A DNA stretch of 53,624 bases from Candidatus Auribacterota bacterium (GCA_026392035.1 JAPLCX010000067.1:1-53624); one strand, 5' to 3'. Counted from the first letter of the stretch, positions 28,189 to 38,155 are shown. The notes: generated from the sequence alone by a model not told the origin. Made by a program: numbers and translations.

Positions 28189-29367
28189 ATGGAAAGGAAC
28201 AAATTTCTCAATTATTTCATCTATGCGTCCTTCACCTGCATTTATAGCCTCACCGCATTCTTTCTTCCTATTTATCTCATGGGGCTCGGACTGAGCGGCA
28301 GCCGCATCGGGCTGCTCCTCATGGTGTTCACCGCCACCGCCCTCCTGAGCTCTTTCGCGATCGGCCTCCTCGAAGACAGATTCGGCGCGAGGGGGAACAC
28401 TGCCTGCGGGCTCCTCCTGATGGCGATTTTTTACGCGGCCCTTGCTGCGGGCAGGGGGATTCTTGTACTGATCCCGGCTTTTATCCTCGGCGGCTTGGGG
28501 AGCAACATCGTCCGCATCACGATGAACGCGCTCTTCCTCAAGTCTCATGACAGCGACCGGCAGGGGCGTGAGATCGGCTGCTTCAATTTTGTCTATCAAA
28601 TCTTCATGGGGTGCGGCATCATCGCGGGCAGTCTTCTGCTCGTGCGGATAGAGTTCACACCCCTGTTTGCCATGTCATCAGCCCTCGTGCTTCTCCTCAT
28701 CGGATTTGCCCTTTCGCTGCGCCCATCATCCATTCACGTCTCCCCGCTCTCTCACTATGTGCGCGATCTCGCGCAGAAGCGCGTGCTCCTCTTCTCCACC
28801 GCGCTCCTCCTCTTCTATCTCCACTGGGGGGCAGAGATCGCCTGCTACTCGCCGTTCCTCAAGAAGAATCTCGGCCTCAGCACCTCGGGGGCGGGGCTCT
28901 TCATGGGGCTGCCCATCTTCTTCCTCGCCTGCTTCACATATTATTTCGGCCTCAGGCGCGACCGGGGTGAATCGAGCATCCGCCTCGCGGTTGTCGCAAT
29001 CCTCCTATCCGGCACCGGCCTCATTTTCTTCGGGATCTCACGTTATACGATCGTCTCATTTCTCTTCCGCCTCGTCCACGAAACGGGAGATGCCGCGTTC
29101 GTCATCTTCACCTACGTGGGAATCGCTCAACTTTTCCCGCGGGAACGCATCGGGGGGACGAGCGGCTCCATGTACGTGGTGATGATCAGCGCACAATCGG
29201 CAGGCTCATGGCTATTCAGCTGGATGGGCGGAGAATACGGCTATGTGCTCCCCTATGTCATCGCCGGCCTCTGCAGCCTGAGCGCCATCCCCCTGATTCT
29301 CCTTGCCCGCCGCCACTATCAATTCGGGCATGATGGAAGTTCCTCAGCGCGAAATAATGGACCTTAG
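28189..29367 (+). CDS. Major facilitator superfamily transporter
   Basis: A 392-aa protein with about 12 hydrophobic helices and the MFS loop 2-3 motif GLLEDRFGARGN (a variant of GxLaDrxGrr). The substrate is unknown. Its ATG lies 4 bases after the end of RAYT element 2, with no clear ribosome site, so expression may rely on the element or on read-through from recJ. The last residues are polar and variable. Confidence 0.88.
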   Translation: MERNKFLNYFIYASFTCIYSLTAFFLPIYLMGLGLSGSRIGLLLMVFTATALLSSFAIGLLEDRFGARGNTACGLLLMAIFYAALAAGRGILVLIPAFILGGLGSNIVRITMNALFLKSHDSDRQGREIGCFNFVYQIFMGCGIIAGSLLLVRIEFTPLFAMSSALVLLLIGFALSLRPSSIHVSPLSHYVRDLAQKRVLLFSTALLLFYLHWGAEIACYSPFLKKNLGLSTSGAGLFMGLPIFFLACFTYYFGLRRDRGESSIRLAVVAILLSGTGLIFFGISRYTIVSFLFRLVHETGDAAFVIFTYVGIAQLFPRERIGGTSGSMYVVMISAQSAGSWLFSWMGGEYGYVLPYVIAGLCSLSAIPLILLARRHYQFGHDGSSSARNNGP

Positions 29368-29396
29368 TCCCAGGACTTTCCCTAAAAAATCATAGG

Positions 29397-30109
29397 ATGA
29401 ATCCGGAACATTTCAATCATCAGCACAATACGAAAACTGAGAACTGGAATGTATGGAAACCAGCCATAATGTCTTCACCACGGACCCGCATGCCTCCGCC
29501 GGAGCTGCTTCGCGCATGCAGGCTCCGTGATAAAACAGTCATTCCATGTCTAACAAGCGATTTGACGCCAGTAAGAAAGAACGCCGCGCCCGCCCTGGGC
29601 AGAGCCGACGACAAGAAGGCGATCGAGCCCCTTATCGCGGCGCTGCTCGATCCCGATGATGAGGTACGGAAAGCGTCGGCACGAAGCCTCCATGGGCTGA
29701 CAGGACAGCGTGATCTGTACGACGCGCAGAATGCCTCAAAAGATGAGGCGCACCGGGCATGGCAGGAGTGGTGGACGAAGAACCAGGATACATTTACCGT
29801 CACCAAAATGGGTCGAGGCATGGCGCTCTCGACGAGAAGGAGCTGCAAACCGCAATGGACGAAATGATGAAGGGCCGCGAAAGAATAAAAAAAGGCGAAC
29901 CTCTCATCGCGGACGTGCCGATGAAAAAGCTGGACGGAACCGAGGCGAAGCTCGCCGACCTGCTGGGCGGGACGACGCTCATCTACTACTTCCACTACAA
30001 AATCGACACATCAGGCAAGATTGCTGAATTTTACCGGGGGCTTCCCGAGGATACGCGAAATAGGCTCACCAAGAGCCTCAGCCAGTTGACATCGGCGAAA
30101 ACACCGTAG
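29397..30109 (+). pseudogene. Broken HEAT-repeat protein gene
   Basis: The first frame (29397-29867) holds a HEAT-type repeat unit (VRKNAAPALGRADDKKAIEPL then LLDPDDEVRKASARSL) and WQEWWTKNQDTF, then runs into a stop. The second frame, ending at 30109, resumes as ALDEKELQTAMDEMMKGRERI and continues to LTSAKTP. The change of frame falls near 29830 at CGCTCTCGACGAG; removing one TC pair restores ALDEKE. So one gene appears broken by a dinucleotide insertion. The true start is unclear and the N-terminal part may also be damaged. A sequencing error is the alternative. Confidence 0.65.
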
Positions 30110-30220
30110 TAACTTGACGATTGTGTTCGGGGAGAGAGGCCTTTCACTGTGGGCGCCTGCACCATCAAGGCATAGTAGAACAAACCTCACCGCTCATCCG
30201 CCCGGCGTCCCCTGCCTCCC

Positions 30221-31294
30221 CTATCCTGCTGCGAGGAACCACAGCCCCTTGAAGGATTGGAGCCAGAGCCGCGCGAATTCCTCTGACTGTGTGACGTACC
30301 ACCAGAACCAGAAACCCACCCTGCGGTGCGCGCGCGAATCGTAGACAAATTTTCCCGCCGCCATCTCCCTCCCGGCAGGATAGTGCTCATAGCTGACGGG
30401 CTCATCGCTCGGCAGAGGCAGTGCGGCGCGCGGCCCCGCCCACAGCACATAGCTCAGGTTCTTGAGACAGTAGACGTTGAACGGTCTCCCCGACTCGTAC
30501 ACCGCATCGGAGGGAATCTGATCGTAGCGCGTGAGGTATGCCCCATCGCGGAGAAAGTAGTTTCCATTCGGCGCCCGCGAGCGGGGCCTGCTCCAGAGGA
30601 AATTCTTAACCAGGTAGGTCCACGCATTGTAGGGGGCCAGGCCCCTGATAAAAAAGGAGCGGCGCTCGAGGCCGGCGTGCCTCAGCGACCCGATGATGGT
30701 GGTGACGCAGTTGATTTCCATGCGGTAAAATGAATCGTTGCGGTGCTGCTGCCAGTACTCAATGATCTTCGCCTCTTCCTCCTTCGTCGTGGGATATACC
30801 ATCCCCCAGATATTCCTGATATAGAGTGTCCCGTAATCCTGGCCGAGGCCGGACATGTTGAGTCCTTTGTTATAGAGATGAGCGTATTTCTGATTGAAAC
30901 GGGCGAGATCTCTCTCAATATCTTCCCTCCCGACAGCCCGTGGGAGATTTTTTGGATCAAGCCCCCCGTACAAAAACTCGTCGCGGGTCGTGGCGATAAA
31001 AAACTGGTGTGTGAGCTGCCGGTCAACTGTGAGCACTAATCCTCCGGGCTCCCTTTCCCTGCATTGTCGGATTATCCGCTCGTCATCACGAGTTGCACTC
31101 TCAATATAGAGCGCCATATGCCCGAACGGCGTGCCGCGAAACCAGATATCCCCCTCGATGGGCGGTGGTTTCAGACCGACCGTCTGCCCCATGAGGAAGA
31201 TCTCTATCCGGGCGTGCGCGATCGCGGGAATCACGATGGCACACAATATGGACAGTGAGATAATCGTGTTGCGGTAAGTAGTGTATAGTTTCAT
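30221..31294 (-). CDS. Secreted protein of unknown function
   Basis: A 357-aa exported protein with a signal peptide (about 1-29, ending AHA). I do not recognise the family firmly. The segment GDIWFRGTPFGHMALYIESA faintly resembles DUF4105-like proteins, which have a conserved GH in a similar context. Later features are MEINCVTTIIGSLR, in the position of a possible Cys nucleophile, and aromatic-rich stretches near the C-terminus. A Cys/His pair could mean a papain-like or NlpC-type enzyme, but that is speculation. Confidence 0.75.
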   Translation of the reverse strand: MKLYTTYRNTIISLSILCAIVIPAIAHARIEIFLMGQTVGLKPPPIEGDIWFRGTPFGHMALYIESATRDDERIIRQCREREPGGLVLTVDRQLTHQFFIATTRDEFLYGGLDPKNLPRAVGREDIERDLARFNQKYAHLYNKGLNMSGLGQDYGTLYIRNIWGMVYPTTKEEEAKIIEYWQQHRNDSFYRMEINCVTTIIGSLRHAGLERRSFFIRGLAPYNAWTYLVKNFLWSRPRSRAPNGNYFLRDGAYLTRYDQIPSDAVYESGRPFNVYCLKNLSYVLWAGPRAALPLPSDEPVSYEHYPAGREMAAGKFVYDSRAHRRVGFWFWWYVTQSEEFARLWLQSFKGLWFLAAG

Positions 31295-31746
31295 GAAATG
31301 ATCGCGGCGAGCATTGTATCAGATTTTTCTGGTACTAAGGATGCAAATTGATTAGATAAAACTTAATAATCAAGGGCATTGCCGGATGGATTAAGAATGA
31401 GAAAAACGGTTACTCGCCCCATCGCGCATCTCGACGGTGCCGATATAAGTGTGAGCTTTCCAAGATGCCGTAGTGCGCTACAGGGCTTATAAATACCCAC
31501 GCCTTTACAGGCGTGGTACTTGTTGGAACGAGCTTCGCTCGTTCTGTCGTCATTCCTGCGAACACAGGAATCCAGCCTTTCTGATAGGGGTAGGGAGAAT
31601 CAGTTGCCCGATCCCCCCTCCCTCCGAACCGTGCAGGCAGTTCTCTCCCGACATGTCGGGACTCTCCAGTCGGCAGTCCGCTTCTTTTATGCGGTGAATG
31701 GAATTTATCCACTGTCCGCAAAGGGGGGAGGGAATACACCTCAACA
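31295..31746. other. Patch of mobile-element debris and hairpins
   Basis: No gene. In order it holds a hairpin CCACGCCT-TTAC-AGGCGTGG (31497-31516), a hairpin GAACGAGC-TTC-GCTCGTTC (31526-31544), a GTCATTCCTGCGAACACAGG repeat of a common dispersed type (about 31548-31575), and a group II intron-like tail (about 31577-31720, minus strand). Confidence 0.5.
31577..31720 (-). mobile_element. Possible group II intron 3' remnant
   Basis: On the minus strand the text GAGAGAACTGCCTGCACGG, followed by TTCGGAGGGAGGGGG and ending TTCTCCCTACCCCTATC, resembles the 3' part of bacterial group II introns downstream of the maturase gene. No maturase reading frame remains. It is read by resemblance only; folding would be decisive. 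Confidence 0.4.
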
Positions 31747-34700
31747 TTATCTGATTATACTGATCGGCTTCCAATCAAAATCCACCGCGCCCTTAAGCTG
31801 AAGCGGCATACCTGCCGGCATGAGAATCAGTGCGACGGTATAGTCACCCGTTCTTGGCACTTTGCAGACTCTGTGGACGTATAGCACTCGGCAAGAGTGA
31901 TTGGGATTGGCGTACCCTCTGACATAGGGGGATGCCCCTTTCAGTACAACTCCGTCATACCTCACTGAGTAGAAATCCCCAATCGGTGTGCGCACGAGCA
32001 GATAGACGTCAGCGGGTGGCGCGGTGACAGGAGGAATGCATGCGGATATGGTGACATATTCTCCGGACGATGCCTTTTCGTCGCTCAGCTCGACCTGAAG
32101 TGTCTCGCAGAAACAGGGGGTAGGAGTAGGTGTAGTTACTATCAGTGGTGTCACTGTTCCATCAGGGCGTGTCGGCGTCGGGGTTGGTGTTACTGTAGGC
32201 GTCTCAGTCAGCGTCGGGGTTTTGGTCGGGGTCGGGGTTATCGTAGGAGTCTTGGTCGGTGTCTCCGTCGGCGTCTGAGTAGGTGTCTCAGTTGGAGTCT
32301 GGGTCGGTGTTTCTGTCGGTGTCTGAGTCGGCGTCTCGGTCGGTGTCTGAGTCGGCGTTTCAGTCGGAGTCTCTGTCGGGGTCTCAGTCGGCGTGGGCGT
32401 AATGGTTGGTGTCTCTGTCGGTGTCTGAGTGGGCGTTTCAGTCGGAGTCTCTGTCGGTGTCTCAGTCGGCGTGGGCGTAATGGTTGGTGTCTCTGTCGGT
32501 GTCTGAGTAGGCGTTTCGGTCGGAGTCTGAGTCGGCGTCTCTGTGGGTGTCGGCGTTATCGTCGGCGTCTCTGTCGGTGTCTGAGTAGGCGTTTCGGTCG
32601 GAGTCTGAGTCGGCGTCTCAGTCGGCGTGGGCGTTATCGTCGGTGTCTTAGTTGGGGTCGGTGTGATCGTAGGAGTCTTGGTCGGCGTCGGCGTGATCGT
32701 AGGTGTTCTTGTGGGAGTGGGCGTTATCGTTGGCGTATTCGTCGGTGTTGGAGTTATCGTCGGAGTCTTTGTAGGCGTGGGCGTGATCGTCGGAGTCTTG
32801 GTCGGCGTCGGCGTTATCGTGGGTGTATCAGTTGGCGTCGGGGTTACTGTTGGGGTATCTGTCGGCGTGGGTGTAATAGTCGGTGTATCTGTCGGTGTAG
32901 GAGTAATGGTCGGCGTTTTAGTCGGCGTCGGCGTTATCGTCGGGGTCTTGGTCGGAGTGTTAGTCGGCGTCGGCGTGATTGTCGGGGTGTTGGTCGGCGT
33001 CGGCGTTATCGTCGGGGTCTTGGTCGGCGTGTTAGTCGGTGTCGGCGTTATCGTCGGGGTCTTGGTTGGGGTCGGTGTGATCGTCGGCGTAGGGGTCCGC
33101 GTCGGAGTCCGCGTAGGCGTGGGTGTCTTCGTCGGACAATGCACCACTGGTGGATTGACGTATGTCACAGGGAATTCGGCCTGGCTGGAAGCTCCAAGAT
33201 AATTTGTATACGTGACCTCTGATCCCGGGTTGACATCGACCGGCTGATTAAGACAAGTATCCGGATCGCCGGTGATAGTAAATGTAATAGTGCTCACGCT
33301 GTTGATACTCAACAGGCCAAGTTGCCAGGTCAGCGTTTGCCCGTTGATGCTCGGCACCGGAGTGGCTGAATTTGCCACATATTGAACGCACGCCGGTAAT
33401 ATATCCGTCACCACCACGTTCTGACCGGCGATATTCATGATGCTGAACGCGATCGCCTGGTAGATCGCTGCGAGATCGGCGGGAGTGGGAGCCGGGTAAT
33501 AGTCCCCGATCCCTGATGCCATTGTCTGCATCGTGCTTACCGCAAGAGTGACGCACTCCGGGTGGCCTTGCCCTGAAAGATTATTAAGGAAAATTGTGAA
33601 TATAATTGCTCCTGCGGCCTTCGCTGTCGCTGCCTGGGCGATGGCGTCGTCCGTGCAGGCCGTGGCGACCGTGGGCCATGTGGTACAGCCGGATCCAGAG
33701 TGCTTTTCGTTCGCCACGCCGTCCGAAAGCACTATCATCACCGGAAGGGCGTCGGCGCGATGACGACTTGAGGTCAGCTCAGCCTGCGCATCGAACACAC
33801 CGTCTCCGATGTTTGTGGTTCCCCCTGAGGAGAGGCCGTCTATATAAGTCTTAATCGTATTGAAAGTTGTGCTTAACGTGCGAAGCGTACCTGCATCGGT
33901 ACTGTAGGGGACCATCCCCACCTGATCATACGTATTATTCAGCTGGTCGATGAAAAGCTTCGCTGCAGTTTTGCAGTTCGCGAGAGGAGTTCCTTCCATG
34001 CTCCCCGATGTGTCGATCACCATCATCACATCAAGTTTCTTGCGCTCGGTCAGGGGATCTCCCGCCCCGTTCACGGTGAGTGTTATCACCGCAGTTTCGC
34101 AGAGATCGCCCGGTGCCGCCTGTTTTGATGTAGTCAGGTGTGGCGGCACTGGGGTTGGGGTAGGGGTTCCACTAAGGGCCACGAGTTCCAGCGCTGCATA
34201 ATCCTGATAATTCACCCCGACTTGCTTCTCAATGGTCGGGTTTGCGCTGTCCACAACCGAGTAATCACCTGCGGGCAAATCGGTGAACACAACCCGGCCG
34301 TTTGGACCTGTTGTTCCTTCGTCCACAAGTATTTTATCGCCCCCTGTCTTGTCGTATAGTTCATATCTTCTGCCGGGAATCGCTGGTTCCCCCTCATCCC
34401 TGATGCCATTACCGTTTAGATCCTCGAAGCCGACCCCTTCGATGAGAGAGTAGGGAGCACTGCCAAAATCAACAGACCAGTTTGTCCACGGGTAGCTGTC
34501 CGTTCGCTCACAGCTCTGGCTGCGTGGGGTACTGCTCTCCCAGTTTCCCCAGTCATTATTGTCGGTTGCGGTTAGTGTGTAGAGCCCATTGGCTGAGACA
34601 ACGTCAGGGAAGGAGGCATTGCCATCTCCATCAGTCACCGCGGTGTACTGACTTCCGTCCGGAAGTGTCAGTGCAAACTCCCAGCCAGACAGGTTGGGTT

Positions 34701-34974
34701 CATCGCTATCCTGAATACCGTTGAAGTTTATGTCTTCAAACTGGTGGGCGATGAGAGCGTTGATTGCGGACTCCTCATCAAATTCCCCGGCAGCCGCTGG
34801 CGGCACCAGACCAATGGTTCCTAAGAGTGGGGTTCTAACTGGCAGCACAAATGCCGCGATGAGGATGATCGCAAATAGTATGGCGGCGATATACCCCACA
34901 CGGATCCGCGGTATTGTAGAGCACCTTTGAAACCACATTGTATTTTTCACAATCCCTCCCTTATTGAAGTACAT
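31747..34974 (-). CDS. Giant surface protein: SdrD B-like, von Willebrand A, Thr-Pro repeats
   Basis: A 1075-aa exported protein. Order: membrane/signal segment (about 28-63), two SdrD B-like domains (about 78-175 and 180-268), each with an NGI(Q/R)D-type Ca-binding loop, a VWA domain (about 312-515) with an intact MIDAS DTSGS at 321-325, a DUF11-like domain (about 515-610), a Thr-Pro linker of about 325 residues, and a C-terminal beta domain of about 115 residues. The last domain resembles that of the protein at 7517-9268. No LPxTG anchor is visible. Start is uncertain: ATG 34974 follows GGGAGG, and a GTG at residue 9 follows a second GGGAGGG. The role is probably adhesion or metal-dependent binding. 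Confidence 0.88.
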   Translation of the reverse strand: MYFNKGGIVKNTMWFQRCSTIPRIRVGYIAAILFAIILIAAFVLPVRTPLLGTIGLVPPAAAGEFDEESAINALIAHQFEDINFNGIQDSDEPNLSGWEFALTLPDGSQYTAVTDGDGNASFPDVVSANGLYTLTATDNNDWGNWESSTPRSQSCERTDSYPWTNWSVDFGSAPYSLIEGVGFEDLNGNGIRDEGEPAIPGRRYELYDKTGGDKILVDEGTTGPNGRVVFTDLPAGDYSVVDSANPTIEKQVGVNYQDYAALELVALSGTPTPTPVPPHLTTSKQAAPGDLCETAVITLTVNGAGDPLTERKKLDVMMVIDTSGSMEGTPLANCKTAAKLFIDQLNNTYDQVGMVPYSTDAGTLRTLSTTFNTIKTYIDGLSSGGTTNIGDGVFDAQAELTSSRHRADALPVMIVLSDGVANEKHSGSGCTTWPTVATACTDDAIAQAATAKAAGAIIFTIFLNNLSGQGHPECVTLAVSTMQTMASGIGDYYPAPTPADLAAIYQAIAFSIMNIAGQNVVVTDILPACVQYVANSATPVPSINGQTLTWQLGLLSINSVSTITFTITGDPDTCLNQPVDVNPGSEVTYTNYLGASSQAEFPVTYVNPPVVHCPTKTPTPTRTPTRTPTPTITPTPTKTPTITPTPTNTPTKTPTITPTPTNTPTITPTPTNTPTKTPTITPTPTKTPTITPTPTDTPTITPTPTDTPTVTPTPTDTPTITPTPTKTPTITPTPTKTPTITPTPTNTPTITPTPTRTPTITPTPTKTPTITPTPTKTPTITPTPTETPTQTPTETPTQTPTETPTITPTPTETPTQTPTETPTQTPTETPTITPTPTETPTETPTETPTQTPTETPTITPTPTETPTETPTETPTQTPTETPTQTPTETPTQTPTETPTQTPTETPTKTPTITPTPTKTPTLTETPTVTPTPTPTRPDGTVTPLIVTTPTPTPCFCETLQVELSDEKASSGEYVTISACIPPVTAPPADVYLLVRTPIGDFYSVRYDGVVLKGASPYVRGYANPNHSCRVLYVHRVCKVPRTGDYTVALILMPAGMPLQLKGAVDFDWKPISIIR
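32160..33130. repeat. Minisatellite encoding the Thr-Pro linker
   Basis: About 970 bases of tandem imperfect repeats inside the 1075-aa gene. Two periods are seen. One of 30 bases encodes TPTITPTPT plus K, N, D or E. The other of 12-24 bases encodes TPTE and TPTQ. Third-position variation shows that copies are not all recent. Confidence 0.9.
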
Positions 34975-34992
34975 ATGTTCCTCCCTTAATTC

Positions 34993-35391
34993 CTACTTGT
35001 TATGCTCGCGTAAGATTGCTTCCACCTTCTTCCTGACTTCCTCCAGAACCGGGGGCAACTCTTCCAGGAGCGATTCCTTGGGAACGTATGGGAACCCAAG
35101 TCTCGCAGCCTCGCTCATGTTTGATGAATTGTCGTACAAAGTGATAAACACGACCTGCGTCTGCGGGAAGCGCTCCTTCAGTATCCGGGCGAAATCAAAA
35201 CCGTTCATCCCCTTCAGGTGAATATCCACGATCGCCAGGTGAGGAGGCTGCTTCTCCACGACCTTCAGAGCCTCCTCCGCTGAATCCGCTTCGCTGGTCA
35301 CCTGAATGAAATCATAGTGCGATATCATATTCCGGAGAGACTTGCGGAATGTCGGATGATCATCCAGCACAAGTGTGCGCAGTCTATGCAT
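34993..35391 (-). CDS. Receiver-only response regulator
   Basis: A 132-aa CheY-like receiver without an output domain. Acidic pocket D10/D11, phosphorylation site D56 in AIVDIHLKG, FITLYD with the conserved Thr, and the lysine in YVPKES are all present. It lies 18 bases upstream of the giant surface protein gene on the same strand and could be co-transcribed with it. The histidine kinase at 36307 is a candidate partner. Confidence 0.92.
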   Translation of the reverse strand: MHRLRTLVLDDHPTFRKSLRNMISHYDFIQVTSEADSAEEALKVVEKQPPHLAIVDIHLKGMNGFDFARILKERFPQTQVVFITLYDNSSNMSEAARLGFPYVPKESLLEELPPVLEEVRKKVEAILREHNK

Positions 35392-35631
35392 AGCGGGGGG
35401 AATTATAAACCTATCCTGATAAATGTAAATACTGCCCGGAGGGGTAATTTTGACGGAATGAGGGGGGTATTTTTCAAAACAATATGCCGTACATGAGGGC
35501 AGGAATCTACAGCAGTTTCAGCGAGGGGCTGTTCCATTCTGTTACTGCCTGCGGCGCTTTGCCTTACACAAGAGGTACGTGTGGCATTACGACAGGAACA
35601 GATCGGTCATTCCCCGTAATGCAAAGCATCC

Positions 35632-36282
35632 TTACTCAGGTACAGGGCCAAGATGATGCCTGAAAGCAAATTCCACCAGGTCGGAGTGCTTGTGCAGTTT
35701 GAGCTTCGTCATTATATTTTTCCGGTGGGTTTTCACCGTGAGCGCGCTGATGTGGAGCCTCTTTGCAATTTCAGCCCTTCTTGCTCCTCTGACGATCAAG
35801 CTCACGATCTGCCTCTCCCGCCCCGAGAGACTATTTATCTCACTTTTAATCTTCCCAGATCGAGGGGTGGCAAGCTCGTCCGCCACGATATCTGAAAGCG
35901 CCGGACTGAGATACCGCCTCCCGGTCATGATCTTTTCAATGGCAATGATAAGCTCTTCGACTGCTCCGTCCTTGAGAAGATAACCCGATGCCCCCAGGCG
36001 GATGGCTGAAGTGACAAAACGCTTATCCTTGTGAATGGAGAGGACGAGGATTCTAACTTGAGGGAGGAACTTCAAGATCTGGGATATGGCTTCCAGGCCG
36101 TTCAGACCCGGCATACTGATGTCCATTATGATAAGGTCAGGCTTGTGTTGCCGTGCGTGCTCGATCGCTTGAATCCCATCCCCCACCTCGGTGACGACGG
36201 CATGGGGGGTGTATTTCTTAATAATTGCCGCGAGCCCCGCCCTGACTACCGCGTGGTCGTCAGCCAATAATATTGTTTTCAC
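35632..36282 (-). CDS. NarL/FixJ-type response regulator
   Basis: A 216-aa regulator: receiver domain with D8/D9, phosphorylation site D54 (IIMDISMPG) and K104-type lysine in YLLKDG, then a LuxR-type helix-turn-helix (SLSGRERQIVSLIVRG to LTVKTHRKNIMTKL, about 145-200). It starts 24 bases after the stop of the histidine kinase gene, so the two form a two-component pair. The target genes are unknown. Confidence 0.95.
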   Translation of the reverse strand: MKTILLADDHAVVRAGLAAIIKKYTPHAVVTEVGDGIQAIEHARQHKPDLIIMDISMPGLNGLEAISQILKFLPQVRILVLSIHKDKRFVTSAIRLGASGYLLKDGAVEELIIAIEKIMTGRRYLSPALSDIVADELATPRSGKIKSEINSLSGRERQIVSLIVRGARRAEIAKRLHISALTVKTHRKNIMTKLKLHKHSDLVEFAFRHHLGPVPE

Positions 36283-36306
36283 ACATTAATCCCGAGTGTT
36301 GCTGTT

Positions 36307-37914
36307 TCAAGAGGGAACCTCTGCCTCCAGAACAGTCCCCTGGCCAGGATGGGAACTTATTCTCAGGGTTCCACCCACCGAGACAATCCTTTCTTTCATC
36401 CCCAGGAGTCCTAACCGCTGGGGTTTTTTTACCTGAGACATATCAAACCCTCTTCCTTTGTCCCGAATCTTCAAACACACCTTATCGCCCTTCTGGTTGA
36501 AACTCACCTCCGCGTGGGTGACGTTTGCGTGCCTGATGATATTGGTCAAAGCTTCCTGCGTGACACGGTACAGGGCAATTTCTTTTTGATGCGTCAGCTT
36601 GCATTTCAGGTCTTCCCATGTGAATTTGATCGCTATTCCGCTCCGGCTGGCGATGAAGTTTATCTCGTGCTCAATACAGGGTATCAATCCAAAACTATCC
36701 AGCGTCGCCGGCCGCAGCCTATTCGATATTCTGCGGACATCGTCCATGGCCGCATCAAGAAGCTGGACCACCTCTCCCAATTCACGATGCACCGCCCCGT
36801 CAAACTCGGGGTGGTCTTTTTTGATCATCCCCAGGCTCAACTTGATAGCGGTCAATACTTGCCCGATCCCGTCGTGGAGTCCTCGCGCAACCCTTTTTCT
36901 CTCTTCTTCTTGAAATTCGAGCAACCTATTGGAGAGCCTCTCGAGTTGTTCGGCCTCCTCCACGCGCTTGCGATGGGTGATATCCCTGCCATAAATGCGT
37001 ATCCGCGGCGGATCGGTGATATAGTGTATTGTCTGTTCATAGCAGGTATCGTCAATCTTTATCTCTCGAACAAAGAAGTGTCTTTCCGCGCGCGTGACGT
37101 TAGGGATGACCACCGAACAAAAATCCACGAGCCACGGATGCTTCACCCCCGCCGCACGAAGTTCAGGAAAAAACCGCCGGGCCGCGGGATTCGCATAAAG
37201 GATGCGCCCGTCCAGATCTGCTTCACATACGGGATTCGGATTCTGTTCCGGAAAAGATGCCAACCTGGCGATTTCCTCCTCCGCCTTCTTGCGCTCCGTG
37301 ATGTCGCGGATAATCCCTATAGAGCCGAGCAGTTTCTTGTTCTCATCTTTAACATTCCTGAGCCACTCTCCGCATGAATGTATTTCCGCAGGATGATAGT
37401 CCGCCAACGTTCTGCCCTTGCCCCTCACCAGTATCCTGGCTTCTAGGTTTCTCGTGCACCTTTTTCCTGTCCTCCGCTCGTCAAACAGCTTTGGTGAGCC
37501 TGCATCACCGGTCATCCTCCCTTTGTATTTCGGTAATACCTTCAGCCGGCTTAACACCTTAACATCATCAGGGTGCAGCACATATCCGAAGCATTTCCCG
37601 ATAAGCCTATTCGGCTCATATCCCAATTGCCGTATAGCTTCATTGACAAAAACAAATCTTCCATGCGAATCAAGCATGTAGATTATGTCGGGGATTGTCT
37701 GAATGAGTCTCCTGAATAGCTCCTCGTCTAACCTCAGTTCTCTCTCAGAGGCTTCCAGCTTAACTAATCGCCGGCGGAGAGCTCTCACCTCACGCATCAG
37801 TTGCGTCTTTGCTTTGCCGCTATCTTTCATCCTCTTTCTCCGGGCGCTCTCATTATTGCCAATGGTCAGTATGCTCTCCTTCACGCCCATAGTTTGTCTC
37901 TTTGTCAACTGCAC
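36307..37914 (-). CDS. PAS-domain sensor histidine kinase (NarX/DegS type)
   Basis: A 535-aa kinase without obvious transmembrane helices, so probably cytosolic. N-terminal coiled-coil (about 30-65), first PAS domain (about 65-200, with DIIYMLDSHGRFVFVNEA), second PAS domain (about 215-325), then HisKA_3 with the phosphorylated His near residue 347 (ARGLHDGIGQVL) and HATPase_c with LTNIIRHANVTHA, DKGRGFD and GLLGMKERI. It pairs with the NarL-type regulator downstream. The first 30 residues are variable and an internal Met near 29 could be the start. Confidence 0.92.
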   Translation of the reverse strand: MQLTKRQTMGVKESILTIGNNESARRKRMKDSGKAKTQLMREVRALRRRLVKLEASERELRLDEELFRRLIQTIPDIIYMLDSHGRFVFVNEAIRQLGYEPNRLIGKCFGYVLHPDDVKVLSRLKVLPKYKGRMTGDAGSPKLFDERRTGKRCTRNLEARILVRGKGRTLADYHPAEIHSCGEWLRNVKDENKKLLGSIGIIRDITERKKAEEEIARLASFPEQNPNPVCEADLDGRILYANPAARRFFPELRAAGVKHPWLVDFCSVVIPNVTRAERHFFVREIKIDDTCYEQTIHYITDPPRIRIYGRDITHRKRVEEAEQLERLSNRLLEFQEEERKRVARGLHDGIGQVLTAIKLSLGMIKKDHPEFDGAVHRELGEVVQLLDAAMDDVRRISNRLRPATLDSFGLIPCIEHEINFIASRSGIAIKFTWEDLKCKLTHQKEIALYRVTQEALTNIIRHANVTHAEVSFNQKGDKVCLKIRDKGRGFDMSQVKKPQRLGLLGMKERIVSVGGTLRISSHPGQGTVLEAEVPS

Positions 37915-38155
37915 GTAAATATACTATAAGGCCTGTACACTTGACAGCCCTTTTCACAAATAGTCCGGTATCTTGGCCCGGGTAATGCCTCAGTGAAGCA
38001 CTGATACGCACGCTGCTGTCATTGCGGGCGGTGCGAAGCAATCTCAACTCGTTGTAATACAATAGATTGCTTTCCCGGCTCACCGGGACTCCTCGCAATG
38101 ACATGATTATGAAAGTAGCCTTATGCATAACATCCCTGACCATATGCACCGCTCT
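37915..38155. other. Intergenic region containing an 87-bp inverted-repeat element
   Basis: No gene seen. The main content is the repeat at 38017-38103. The rest is unremarkable. Confidence 0.4.
38017..38103. repeat. 87-bp TGTCATTGCG inverted-repeat element
   Basis: Perfect 10-bp ends TGTCATTGCG (38017-38026) and CGCAATGACA (38094-38103), with a second inner pair GAAGCAATCT / AGATTGCTTT. This matches the widely dispersed CATTGCGAG..GAAGCAATCT repeat text seen in many bacterial genomes. The start-codon repeats at 3007 and 4892 are related in sequence. Confidence 0.75.

Noticed and set aside
29397-29867. Separate intact 156-aa gene
   Set aside because: The text of the HEAT region continues in another frame, so this is one part of a broken gene.
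31410-31739. Minus-strand 109-aa frame containing GWIPVFAGMT
   Set aside because: That peptide is the translation of a well-known dispersed GTCATTCC-type repeat, not a protein gene.
32160-33130. CRISPR array
   Set aside because: The repeats are in-frame tandem units with no unique spacers and no cas genes nearby.
32627-33202. Plus-strand frame of repeated Gly-Val-Ile units
   Set aside because: It is the reverse complement of the Thr-Pro minisatellite, open only because of repeat composition.
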